Shown here: one piece after another, positions 44,001 to 51,014 of the stretch | Layout: every line of letters starts with the position of its first letter | Numbering within the stretch: the first letter of the stretch is position 1 | Source: an uncultured Eubacteriales bacterium | GTDB lineage: Bacteria > Bacillota > Clostridia > Oscillospirales > Acutalibacteraceae | Direction of reading: 5' to 3' | NCBI GenBank assembly: GCA_934630515.1 | Contig: CAKTVV010000006.1 | Span: forward strand, 62,001 to 126,000 | DNA: 64,000 nucleotides | Made by a program: the position numbers and the translations under genes | The notes under the pieces: model-generated | What the model was told of the DNA's origin: nothing | What the model saw: only the letters and a program-made list of their open reading frames with translations | Databases searched by the model: none

Positions 44001-46278
44001 GGGCGAGCTTGTCGGCGTAGCCCTCCCGGTGTCCCACAGCCACGGCATTGCTGAACGCCATGCGCACGCCGGTCTTCAGATTCGTCACGATCAGACCGCC
44101 GCTCTGCGCCCACGCCTGCTTGGTGCCGATGATCTCGCTGTTGGTAGAGCCGTAGATCTTCAACTTGGACGTATCCAGATAGGTCACGCCCTCGATCCGG
44201 GTGATATCCGGGTCGGAATCCTCCAGCCGACGGAGACCGATGAAGTCGATGGTGAAGCTATCGCCCGTCGTCACCGGGTTCACCGACATCTCCACGGCGC
44301 CGAAGTCGCTGACGCCGCAGGCGCTGATCACGTTCGCCGGGATCGTGCCGGTGTAGGCGTTCTCTCCGGCGGTGACCTTCAGGGTGTAGCCGCCCTGCTT
44401 GTTATCCTCAAAATAGTAGGTGAACAGATTATCCTCCAGCACCTGCGGCGCAATGCCGGTGATCACATCCGCCGTAGTGCCGTCATTGGCTTGGGCGTAA
44501 ATCTTCTGCCCAGACGCCGAGTAAGCCAGCATCAGGGTGTTGGGGCCGAAAGCGATGGGATAGATGTTATCCTGATTGCCGAACACCAGCCCGAAATCGC
44601 CGCCCTTTAAGCGCCGGAAGGTCAGCTCCGTCCGGTCGAGGGCGAGCTTGTCGGCGTAGCCCTCCCGGTGTCCCACAGCCACGGCATTGCTGAACGCCAT
44701 GCGCACGCCGGTCTTCAGATTCGTCACGATCAGACCGCCGCTCTGCGCCCACGCCTGCTTGGTGCCGATGATCTCGCTGTTGGTAGAGCCGTAGATCTTC
44801 AACTTGGACGTATCCAGATAGGTCACGCCCTCGATCCGGGTGATATCCGGGTCGGAATCCTCCGCCTCGCCGGACTCACCCTCTGCAGAGGAAAAGTATT
44901 CCACCACGTCGATCATAAACTCCGCCATCCCCGGCATACCGGCTCCCTCCGGGATCGCCGGCGTGATGACCAGCTTCGCCTGATTCGGATCCGTCAGGAA
45001 CGGAGAGCCCTCCACACAGGCGGCGGGGAGCGTGCCGATCAGCGGCTCTTTTCCCTCGATCTCCATCTGCACCTTATAGCTCCCGCTGTCGCTCTTAAAC
45101 AGGCGGAGCACGACCTCCCGCTGGGCGATGTTTTTGTATTTCAGCGCCTCATCGGACAGGATCACATGGGTCTCGTTCAGGAATTTGGCGTCGGATGAAT
45201 AGCGCAGCTTTCCGTTGCGGGTATCCAGCACCAGCGCCACCATCTGATCCGCCGCCGTCCAATTCGTATAGGCGTCGTTATTCGTAAACACAAAAGCGAT
45301 CTCCGGCAGATTGTTGGGGTTATTCGCCCGGATAGCGGAGATGTTGTTGACCTTGAGATACAGCCCATCCATTTTGGCGGAGGCATAGGTGCCGTTGCGC
45401 ACATTCGTGATGGCGGTATTATAGAACAGCATACGGGCGCCGCCGGTGGGCGCATCCTGCAGCGCCAGCCGTTCGGGCCAGAAGTTGTTTGCCGCCGGGA
45501 TCGCCAGATCGGCCGCCGTGAGGGTGCCGGTACCCTTGACCGACGCTTTTTTCGCTCCGCCGATCCTGCTCAGGTCGAAGCCGGTCAACCCCTCGCTGCC
45601 GGCGCCGCCCGCCACGCCGACGACAATGTGCTCCTCATCCCGGATATCCGAGCAGGCTTCAATCATCGCCGAGGTGAAGGCAGCCGTACCGACCAGCGTA
45701 TTGTTGTCCACATCCACCGTCACCCGGTATCCGTCGTCGTCCTTGCGGAAAGCGACGGTGAACGCCTTGTCGGCAAGGTTGGCGTACTTCAGCGCCTCAT
45801 TTTCCAGCAGCACCGTCCCGTCCTCCAGCATGATCCGGCCGTTGACCGTATCCAGCGCCACATCCAGCGTATTATTCTCGCCGGAGAAAGAGGGGTCAAA
45901 GGTGAAATAGGTAGAGGCGGACAGCAGCATAGTGATGACCGCCTTGGACTGCTCATTGCTCATATTGGCAAAATCAAAGGTCAGTCTGTCCAACGCAAAG
46001 GTCTGGGTGAAGCCGGTACGCACCGCCGTACCGGGGAATTTGGTTTCAAAATGGAGACCGTTGCCCAAATAGGCGGTCTTGTACCCCCACGCCGAGCCCC
46101 ACCAGCCGGTGGCCTCGTCGCTGTGGATGATCTGGTGCGGCTCGTCCGGGACAAACCACACCGTACTTGCCCGGGCGTTCGCCGACACCCATGGGATCGC
46201 CGGAATAACGCCCAGCATCAGGGCGACCGCCAGGATTGTCGCCAGCAATGCCGTGAACCTCTTTTTGGATCTGCTCAT
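41050..46278 (-). CDS. Large repeat-containing surface protein with sortase-type C terminus
   Basis: A 1742-residue exported protein. After a signal peptide (about residues 1-36) come roughly seven related beta-rich modules of about 210 residues. Each module repeats the themes HREGY or its equivalent, a YFTY or FTYYF strand and a final IDFIGLR or LDLIGVC strand. Modules 3-5 are apparently identical copies. A helical insert (RMIDSIGTVSLENGTPIRAA onward) separates modules 6 and 7. The C terminus has SPKTGE (residues 1695-1700), a hydrophobic helix and a basic tail: a cell-wall sorting signal of the (S/N)PXTG type. GGAGGG is six bases before the ATG. Flanked by two GH13 genes, it likely binds polysaccharide at the surface. 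I do not recognise a named domain family. Confidence 0.85.
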   Translation of the reverse strand: MSRSKKRFTALLATILAVALMLGVIPAIPWVSANARASTVWFVPDEPHQIIHSDEATGWWGSAWGYKTAYLGNGLHFETKFPGTAVRTGFTQTFALDRLTFDFANMSNEQSKAVITMLLSASTYFTFDPSFSGENNTLDVALDTVNGRIMLEDGTVLLENEALKYANLADKAFTVAFRKDDDGYRVTVDVDNNTLVGTAAFTSAMIEACSDIRDEEHIVVGVAGGAGSEGLTGFDLSRIGGAKKASVKGTGTLTAADLAIPAANNFWPERLALQDAPTGGARMLFYNTAITNVRNGTYASAKMDGLYLKVNNISAIRANNPNNLPEIAFVFTNNDAYTNWTAADQMVALVLDTRNGKLRYSSDAKFLNETHVILSDEALKYKNIAQREVVLRLFKSDSGSYKVQMEIEGKEPLIGTLPAACVEGSPFLTDPNQAKLVITPAIPEGAGMPGMAEFMIDVVEYFSSAEGESGEAEDSDPDITRIEGVTYLDTSKLKIYGSTNSEIIGTKQAWAQSGGLIVTNLKTGVRMAFSNAVAVGHREGYADKLALDRTELTFRRLKGGDFGLVFGNQDNIYPIAFGPNTLMLAYSASGQKIYAQANDGTTADVITGIAPQVLEDNLFTYYFEDNKQGGYTLKVTAGENAYTGTIPANVISACGVSDFGAVEMSVNPVTTGDSFTIDFIGLRRLEDSDPDITRIEGVTYLDTSKLKIYGSTNSEIIGTKQAWAQSGGLIVTNLKTGVRMAFSNAVAVGHREGYADKLALDRTELTFRRLKGGDFGLVFGNQDNIYPIAFGPNTLMLAYSASGQKIYAQANDGTTADVITGIAPQVLEDNLFTYYFEDNKQGGYTLKVTAGENAYTGTIPANVISACGVSDFGAVEMSVNPVTTGDSFTIDFIGLRRLEDSDPDITRIEGVTYLDTSKLKIYGSTNSEIIGTKQAWAQSGGLIVTNLKTGVRMAFSNAVAVGHREGYADKLALDRTELTFRRLKGGDFGLVFGNQDNIYPIAFGPNTLMLAYSASGQKIYAQANDGTTADVITGIAPQVLEDNLFTYYFEDNKQGGYTLKVTAGENAYTGTIPANVISACGVSDFGAVEMSVNPVTTGDSFTIDFIGLRRLEETDPDIELIDGVIYLNKSLLKIHSNPNQHEQSTLKAWTDAGFMAATDLKKGVRFNFNTTEANVREGYKETMNLKGMQLHFRGFRGTGFGITIADTGSSYPPQFGAGTRSLAIRYDAAQKRIFAVTLDDAGVATETDLIQNITLSERAYFTYTFAINAQYGYDFTVSVDDATYTGVISKEVMDQAKAITNVGKIEVSVNSGGFSRTQIDYIGVRQLTLVDVTAVADVIRMIDSIGTVSLENGTPIRAARKAYEQLNKEEKEAVTNYGVLRKAEEDYRDLAVKADRALTYITVADSRHTGSTAEAIQKTVRVDWVNNMRASNVETGGLHLEFIGAVSGHREGYSKKVDMTDLLLQFDDLEAVYAENSRFAVLLGKDSGFYGIQYDPANPPLALVLDPAAGTLTAYPSGHVLIQSEYLKLEKLRGKRFSYELSANGENAGFTLTVRTAGQELQGTLSAEDIAAAKLLTNPAGCSIMLCPWTTETTATCTFSLDLIGVCQTAMLKKVERVKALIAALPSVITRDDIDMVNEVLASYRALSRTLRSLVDNQNILEKALTQVYELLKEDTSWGGEASSDASGEQGNAASPKTGETLPYIWLLLPILGLAAAAGSWLLKRKSAEAGDSLREGGTKSC
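42946..44862 (-). repeat. Three tandem 639-bp in-frame repeats in the surface protein gene
   Basis: Units are 44862-44224, 44223-43585 and 43584-42946. Each encodes 213 residues beginning EDSDPDITRIEGVTYLDTSK. Read side by side I find no nucleotide difference among the three units, including synonymous sites. The next module (from 42945) is clearly diverged, so the expansion is local and recent, or recently homogenised. Confidence 0.93.
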
Positions 46279-46327
46279 GATCTTCCCTCCAAATTTTCAA
46301 AATTATATGCCCGCTTAACCCCGTCGG

Positions 46328-47752
46328 TCAGGTCTCCGCCACCTTCAGCACCCGCTGATCCTTTCGGGGAACATATACCGTGATCGTTTCCACTTCCTCC
46401 GCCCTGCCTTGGACGATGACCGCATCGGTCACTGCATCGGTCACCGTGAAGCGCCTCTCCCGGTTCAGTCCGCACGCCGCAAACGGGAGGGTGACCGTGA
46501 ACTGCCCGTCTTCAGCGGTGTTATTTGGGACGATCAGCAGCGCCATGCCGTCTGTATACCGTGCATAGGCCTGCAGACCCCCGCCGGTCGTCTCCGCCCG
46601 GCAGATATTCGCCCGGATAAATTCCTCGGGATAAACGGCGAAGATCTCCGGATACTGCCGCCGTATGCGGAGCATCGTCTTGACATCCTCGTAGAAGGCA
46701 CGGTTCTCCTCCTGCCCCAGCGTATCCCAATCGATACGGTCGTGATACAGGACCCCGGCGCTGTCCCGGGGGGCATTCCACTCCTCTCCGATATACCAAA
46801 GCGGTATAAACGGGGAATACAGCATCGCATAGCCGAATGCCAGACGATTTCCGTGTGCCACCGGATACCGATTGTCGTGGCAGGATAGGCAGTTGGTATA
46901 GTACCGATAGCGGCCGCCCATGCCCTTTTCCTGTGCGGCGACGCTGCCGAGGTGTTCGCCGCTGCGGATGCTGTCCACCAGATCATAGCGGTCGAGCATA
47001 AAATAGATGGGCTCCGGCGCCTGATAGTGTTCCTCGGTGACCGTGCCGGTGACGCCGCCCTGCTCCACATCATAAGCGCCGCCCCGCTCGTTATCCGCCT
47101 CGCCGATGGTGAATATCTTTTTCCCCTGCTGCAGCAGACGGCGGCGGATCTCTCCATCCACCGCATAGCCCGCATAGCTGGGCTCCACATCGTAGCGGAA
47201 CCCGTCACAGCCGGTCTTCAAGGCGATCCCCACCACCTCGTCTATATACCATGCCGTAAACGCTTCATTGGCGAAGTTGAATTCCCGGCCGCCCCAGACC
47301 GAATTTCCGGTGTACCAGTCCGGATGGGCGGCGTATAGGGGACTTTCATTGACCGTGCCCCAGGAGATGACATCCAGCAGGATCCGGATATTGCGCTTAT
47401 GCGCCTCGTCCACGAACCGCCGCAGCACCCTCCAGCCCTCGGCGTAGTCGTCCGTTCCCGTGATCGCCGGGTCGATGGAGTGGGGGCCGATATTGGAGTA
47501 GCCGTTGCCGCTGTCCCCCGGATCGTATACCGGGCACAGCCAAAGCCCGTTGACCCCCATCTCGGCGTAATGCTCCAACACCGCCACAGCTGCCTCCAGA
47601 GTCCCCTCTTTGGTCGCCGTGGCAATGCGGACCTCGCATAAGATCAGCGTGCTTGCCCAATCGGGCGTTCCGTTTGCATCCACCGTAACCTCGCTGTCCG
47701 GTCGTATCGGCGGAATCAAGCAGGCATTATGTATGTACCGGGATGCATCCAC
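46328..47752 (-). CDS. GH13 alpha-amylase family enzyme, cytoplasmic paralogue
   Basis: A 474-residue GH13 enzyme without signal peptide or membrane anchor. Catalytic residues are visible: nucleophile Asp in DGFRYDVEP near residue 187, acid/base Glu in FTIGEAD near 217, and the third acid in LSCHDN near 290. It is strikingly similar to the secreted enzyme at 39224-41056 along the whole barrel (shared DANGTPDWAS or -VS, RIATATKEGTL, YAEMGVNGLW, VWGGREFNF), which points to duplication. The start is GTG at 47752, eight bases after a strong GGAGGGGG. It is the first gene of the operon, directly behind the LacI-type operators. It probably finishes degradation of imported oligosaccharides. Confidence 0.9.
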   Translation of the reverse strand: MDASRYIHNACLIPPIRPDSEVTVDANGTPDWASTLILCEVRIATATKEGTLEAAVAVLEHYAEMGVNGLWLCPVYDPGDSGNGYSNIGPHSIDPAITGTDDYAEGWRVLRRFVDEAHKRNIRILLDVISWGTVNESPLYAAHPDWYTGNSVWGGREFNFANEAFTAWYIDEVVGIALKTGCDGFRYDVEPSYAGYAVDGEIRRRLLQQGKKIFTIGEADNERGGAYDVEQGGVTGTVTEEHYQAPEPIYFMLDRYDLVDSIRSGEHLGSVAAQEKGMGGRYRYYTNCLSCHDNRYPVAHGNRLAFGYAMLYSPFIPLWYIGEEWNAPRDSAGVLYHDRIDWDTLGQEENRAFYEDVKTMLRIRRQYPEIFAVYPEEFIRANICRAETTGGGLQAYARYTDGMALLIVPNNTAEDGQFTVTLPFAACGLNRERRFTVTDAVTDAVIVQGRAEEVETITVYVPRKDQRVLKVAET

Positions 47753-47804
47753 TGTCGAAGCCCCCTCCGTTCTCCGGGATCGTCCTTAGCAGAGAAAAGC
47801 GACT

Positions 47805-47819
47805 GTTTAAGCGGTTTAA
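47805..47819 (-). promoter_or_regulatory. LacI-type operator O2 in the operon leader
   Basis: GTTTAAGCGGTTTAA matches O1 under the common form GTTWAAGCGGTTWAA and contains the AAnCGnTT core usual for LacI-family sites. It lies about 55 bases before the GTG start of the first operon gene, inside the transcribed leader. Confidence 0.65.
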
Positions 47820-47929
47820 TTTTTGAAGAAAAAACGCTCTCACCTTTTTTCGTACACAAAGCAGCCACTGAACACAGAAAAAAGTCAGGCAACGCCGCCT
47901 GCATTCCTTTGCGCCCTGCCGTATGTATA

Positions 47930-47958
47930 ATTTTAACCGCTTTAACGCCGGATTTCAA
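47930..47958 (-). promoter_or_regulatory. Predicted promoter of the 12-gene carbohydrate operon
   Basis: Reverse-strand TTGAAA (47958-47953) and TAAAAT (47935-47930) are 17 bases apart. The operator O1 fills most of the spacer and touches the -10 box. Confidence 0.65.
47931..47946 (-). promoter_or_regulatory. LacI-type operator O1 overlapping the promoter
   Basis: On the reverse strand it reads GTTAAAGCGGTTAAAA. Its centre is 126 bases from the centre of O2, close to 12 helical turns, which would allow looping by a LacI dimer pair or tetramer. The divergent LacI gene starts about 410 bases away. Confidence 0.68.
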
Positions 47959-47959
47959 T

Positions 47960-48288
47960 GCACAATATATACGAAACGGTCTGTATATCTTTGTGCAAAA
48001 TGTGCAGCCATCCGCCAGACGCACCGCCGGATCAACCGACCGATCCCGCTCAGACCGGCAGCTCGGCACCCGACTCCAGCATGACCGCCACGGCGGCAAG
48101 CTGCCCCGTTTCCCCGGAAATGCCGCCCGGGAAGCACAAGCCCACCCCCTTTCACGAGGAACGGCGCCGCCCTGAGCCTATCCGTCTGTGCAGCGGAGAA
48201 CCCCGTGAAAAATCCACAAAGTTACCGGGGCGCTGTTGTGCATAGTATTCGATTTTTCGTTTTACTATATTGGCTATACATAAAATAA
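47960..48288. other. Gene-less interval between divergent promoters, possible gene relic
   Basis: No complete gene is seen. On the reverse strand around 48055-48140 a stretch of about 28 codons with good GC3 codon use ends in GQLAAVAVMLESGAELPV and a stop at 48055, preceded by frame breaks. This looks like the C-terminal remnant of an old gene. The rest holds no convincing motif. Confidence 0.25.
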
Positions 48289-48319
48289 TTGACATTTCAT
48301 GCAGATGTGGTAGTATAAT
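48289..48319 (+). promoter_or_regulatory. Promoter of the LacI regulator gene
   Basis: TTGACA (48289-48294) is followed by TAGTAT at 48311 (16-base spacer) overlapping TATAAT at 48314 (19-base spacer). One of these is the likely -10 box. Confidence 0.6.
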
Positions 48320-48359
48320 AAGATATATTCTATTCCTCATTTGCTATAGGAGCGTTTTT

Positions 48360-49373
48360 ATGTCGAAGGTTACAATCTATGACGTGGCAAAAAAAGCGAA
48401 CTGTTCCACCGCCACGGTCTCCCTTGTACTGAAAAAGAGCAATCGGATCAAGCCGGAGACCGCCAAGGCGGTCATGGATGTAGTCGAGCAGCTGGGCTAC
48501 ACACCCAACTACATAGCGCAAAGCCTCAGCTCCAAGGCAACCAACACCCTGGGGCTGATCGTGCCCAACGTAGAGAACCCCCTGTTTTCCATGATGATCT
48601 CCGGTATCGAGGACTATGCCAACTCCAAGGGCTATAACCTCATTCTGGGGATCACCAATGCCACCAGCGAGAAGGAGAGCTTCTATCTGGACATGCTGCA
48701 GCGCAAGCAGGTGGACGGGCTGATCCTGTTTCCGTCCTTTCTGGGCACCCTCACCAAAAAGGTGGAGTACCTGAGCCAGATGCGCACCCCCATCATCCTG
48801 TGCGGCAGTTCCGGCAGCGAGATGAAGAACATCAGCTATGTCAAGTGCGACAACCGGCTTGGCTCCTATACCGCCGTCAATCATTTGGTTGACATCGGAT
48901 GCCGCCGGATCGGCTGTATCTTCCCCGTCACCGACGAGCAGCAGTATAAGAGCCGCCTGATCGGCTATCAGGACGCCCTGCGCAATTGCGGCATTCCCTT
49001 CAGAGAAGAGCTGATCCGGGTCTGCACCCCGGATAACGATTCGATCTTTAACGCCACCCTGACTCTGCTGAAGGAACAAAAGCCGGACGGCATCTTCTGC
49101 CTGTATGACTACAGCGCCATCACCGTCATGCGGGCGGTCTTCTGCGCCGGACTGCGGATCCCGGAGGATATTGCCATCATCGGCTATGATAATATCAAAA
49201 TGTCCGGCTTCTTACCCGTTCCCCTCTCCAGCATCGATACCCACAGTCAGGAGGTCGGACAAAAGGCAGCCGAGATCCTTATGCAAAAGATCAGCGATCC
49301 CGACGAGCAGGTCCATCAGGTGATTTTGAAGCCCGATCTGGTCATCCGTGAATCAACCGATCGTCCCCGATAG
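48360..49373 (+). CDS. LacI-family transcriptional regulator
   Basis: A 337-residue repressor. The N-terminal helix-turn-helix (TIYDVAKKANCSTATVSLVL, then KPETAKAVMDVVEQLGY) and hinge (NYIAQSLSSKATNTLGLIVPN, in parts) are classical LacI. The effector domain is a sugar-binding fold (RRIGCIFPVTDEQQY, DIAIIGYDNIKMSGF, IDTHSQEVGQKAAEILMQKI). ATG at 48360 has AGGAG eight bases upstream; an earlier in-frame ATG lacks a site. It is divergent from the 12-gene carbohydrate locus and is the obvious candidate to bind the two GTTWAAGCGGTTWAA operators, releasing them when the imported sugar is present. Confidence 0.93.
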   Translation: MSKVTIYDVAKKANCSTATVSLVLKKSNRIKPETAKAVMDVVEQLGYTPNYIAQSLSSKATNTLGLIVPNVENPLFSMMISGIEDYANSKGYNLILGITNATSEKESFYLDMLQRKQVDGLILFPSFLGTLTKKVEYLSQMRTPIILCGSSGSEMKNISYVKCDNRLGSYTAVNHLVDIGCRRIGCIFPVTDEQQYKSRLIGYQDALRNCGIPFREELIRVCTPDNDSIFNATLTLLKEQKPDGIFCLYDYSAITVMRAVFCAGLRIPEDIAIIGYDNIKMSGFLPVPLSSIDTHSQEVGQKAAEILMQKISDPDEQVHQVILKPDLVIRESTDRPR

Positions 49374-49441
49374 ACTCCGCCCGTTCTGCTGCGTGGCTCT
49401 GCGGCCGTCCGAAAGCCCGGCGGGCGCCCGGCTATCCGGGC

Positions 49442-49548
49442 ACTGCGGCAATTCTTGCTGCAGCGCTGCAATTTTACTGCGATGCTACAATTCGGCTACA
49501 ATGCTGCAATTTTTACGGCATTGTACGGCACTTTACGGAACTGATCGG
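49442..49548. repeat. Iteron-like cluster of short direct repeats
   Basis: CAATT elements recur at 49449, 49469, 49488 and 49507 within units of 19-20 bases (GCTGCAATT or close variants). They are followed by TACGGCATTG, TACGGCACTT and TACGGAACTG at an exact 10-base period (49514-49543) and a fourth degenerate unit. The cluster lies just left of the AT-rich island. Confidence 0.6.
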
Positions 49549-50135
49549 GACATTTGAGAAAACAGAAAAACCGCCGCAAGCCCTTGAAAATACTGGGCTT
49601 GCGGCGGTTTCCACTTTGGCTCGTAGCGCCAAAAAAGATATGAACGGATTTTTGAAAAATCCGCTTGTGATAAGGCTTTTTGATAAATTAACAACATGTA
49701 GTTTTCCTCGGGAGAGGCATGGACAAGCTTGTACTTGACTCCGTTGACCTCAACTTCAAGGTTTGTTGGCAGTTGGCGGATGAAATCGAAAATCTCGGCT
49801 CGGATATCCTTGCGGTAATGTTTGAGCTGCTCATGCGTAATCATACCGCCGTTCCTGTACCAAAGCCTTTTTTCTCGCCGATTCGTGTTTTCCTTTTCTT
49901 CGGCTGCATCTTTGCAATGACCGATGGCGTTGAGCATCATATATTCATGGTTGCCAATCAACATTTTTGCATTGGGCATTTTCATGATCTGTCTTAATAT
50001 TTTGATTCCTCCGGCGTACCTATCTATCAAATCTCCGAGGACACACAAAGTATCATTCGTTTGAAGATTGATTTGAGTCATAATGGATTCAAATCGTTGC
50101 AGGTTACCGTGGATGTCGGATAATACGTAGGTCAT
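49533..50135 (-). CDS. Metallophosphoesterase, C-terminally truncated
   Basis: A calcineurin-like phosphoesterase. Metal ligands of the N-terminal half are intact: SDIHGN (residues 6-11), GDLIDR (34-39) and GNHEYM (61-66), followed by LVHASPEE near residue 142. After RSYLFWRYEP the frame runs directly into a 16-bp terminator hairpin and ends in a low-complexity tail. The usual C-terminal part, including the GHT metal-binding histidine, is missing. The sequence after about residue 173 therefore looks foreign to the gene. This is a probable pseudogene or 3'-deleted copy in the AT-rich island, divergent from the DUF3990/Xre pair. Confidence 0.65.
   Translation of the reverse strand: MTYVLSDIHGNLQRFESIMTQINLQTNDTLCVLGDLIDRYAGGIKILRQIMKMPNAKMLIGNHEYMMLNAIGHCKDAAEEKENTNRREKRLWYRNGGMITHEQLKHYRKDIRAEIFDFIRQLPTNLEVEVNGVKYKLVHASPEENYMLLIYQKALSQADFSKIRSYLFWRYEPKWKPPQAQYFQGLAAVFLFSQMSRSVP
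49568..49610 (-). terminator. Terminator hairpin at the left edge of the island
   Basis: A perfect 16-bp stem (49568-49583 with 49595-49610) with an 11-base loop. The T-rich flank is on the reverse-strand side, so it ends reverse transcription coming from the phosphoesterase gene; it may also stop the lacI transcript. Confidence 0.75.
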
Positions 50136-50245
50136 CGTTTCATCTCACTTATTCGTTCCATCGTGTCCAGTGGTTTCATATTTCTAAAAGCAGGCATTTC
50201 GTATCCTCCGTTTCGAACTTTATTCCGGAATATTTTCAAATTCCG

Positions 50246-50275
50246 TTGACATAACTATCGTTGCAATGATATAAT
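50246..50275 (+). promoter_or_regulatory. Promoter and likely autoregulatory sites of the DUF3990/Xre pair
   Basis: TTGACA (50246-50251) and TATAAT (50270-50275) with an 18-base spacer. ATCGTTGCAATGAT (50258-50271, near-palindrome) overlaps the -10 box, and its CAATGATATA half recurs at 50291-50300 before the start codon. These are good candidates for binding by the downstream Xre protein. Confidence 0.65.
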
Positions 50276-50315
50276 ATGGTTGTGTCATCACAATGATATA
50301 GGGAGGCTTGGTTTT

Positions 50316-51014
50316 ATGAGCACAATTCAATTACTTCACGGAACGGATCACATCATCGAGGTTCCGGATATCAATATCGGTAATCCACACAATGACTACG
50401 GAAGAGGCTTTTACTGTACCCGTGTCGAGGAGATGGCCAGGGAATGGGCCTGCAAAAAGAATACGGATGGCTTTGTAAATGTCTACGACTTTGACGAAGA
50501 CGGACTAAAAGTGCTGAACCTGCTGAGCGGCAATCATACGGTTCTCAACTGGATTGCCTTGCTTCTTCAGTTCCGTACCTTTAAGCTCGATTCCGAGGTT
50601 GCCGTTGACGCTCGGGAGTATATCATAGAGCATTACTCGATTGACCTTTCCGGCTACGACATTGTTGTCGGATACCGCGCGGACGATTCTTACTTTCAGT
50701 ATGCTGAGTCCTTTGTATCCAACACACTTACTCTCAGAAGTCTGAACAAGGCGCTTCGTCTCGGCAAACTCGGCGAACAAACCGTTGTTATCTCGCAAAG
50801 AGGATTTGAGCGTTTGAAGTTTGTCGATGCATATTCGGTCGATAAGAATGTCTATTATCCCAAGTTCCTGGATAGAGACGCCAAAGCGAGAGATACTTAT
50901 CGTAAAGAAATCAAGAAAACCAAATCGTATCGGGATGATATCTTTGTACTTGACATCTTGAGAGAGGAGATGAGCAATGATGACCCACGCATACAACGAA
51001 TCCTATTTGAGTAA
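50316..51014 (+). CDS. DUF3990 protein, predicted ADP-ribosyltransferase-like toxin
   Basis: A 232-residue protein I recognise as DUF3990. LLHGTDHI (His-Gly-Thr at residues 8-10) and YGRGFYCTRVEEMAREWA (residues 28-45) match the H-G-T and G-x-G-F-Y-x-T elements of ADP-ribosyltransferase folds. I cannot point to the catalytic Glu with confidence. GGGAGG lies eight bases before ATG 50316. The gene overlaps the following Xre gene by 38 bases, and codon use is more AT-rich than the flanking chromosome. Together the two look like a toxin-antitoxin or abortive-infection module. The toxin role is inferred from fold and arrangement. Confidence 0.75.
   Translation: MSTIQLLHGTDHIIEVPDINIGNPHNDYGRGFYCTRVEEMAREWACKKNTDGFVNVYDFDEDGLKVLNLLSGNHTVLNWIALLLQFRTFKLDSEVAVDAREYIIEHYSIDLSGYDIVVGYRADDSYFQYAESFVSNTLTLRSLNKALRLGKLGEQTVVISQRGFERLKFVDAYSVDKNVYYPKFLDRDAKARDTYRKEIKKTKSYRDDIFVLDILREEMSNDDPRIQRILFE

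Noticed and set aside
42946..44862. CRISPR array or transposon as explanation of the tandem repeats
   Set aside because: The units are 639 bp, in frame, without spacers, terminal inverted repeats or transposase. They are protein module duplications.
42850..45198. Repeated 193-residue forward frames antisense to the surface protein repeats
   Set aside because: Their repetition merely mirrors the 639-bp repeats. There is no ribosome site, and the real frame on the other strand has signal peptide, modules and sorting signal.
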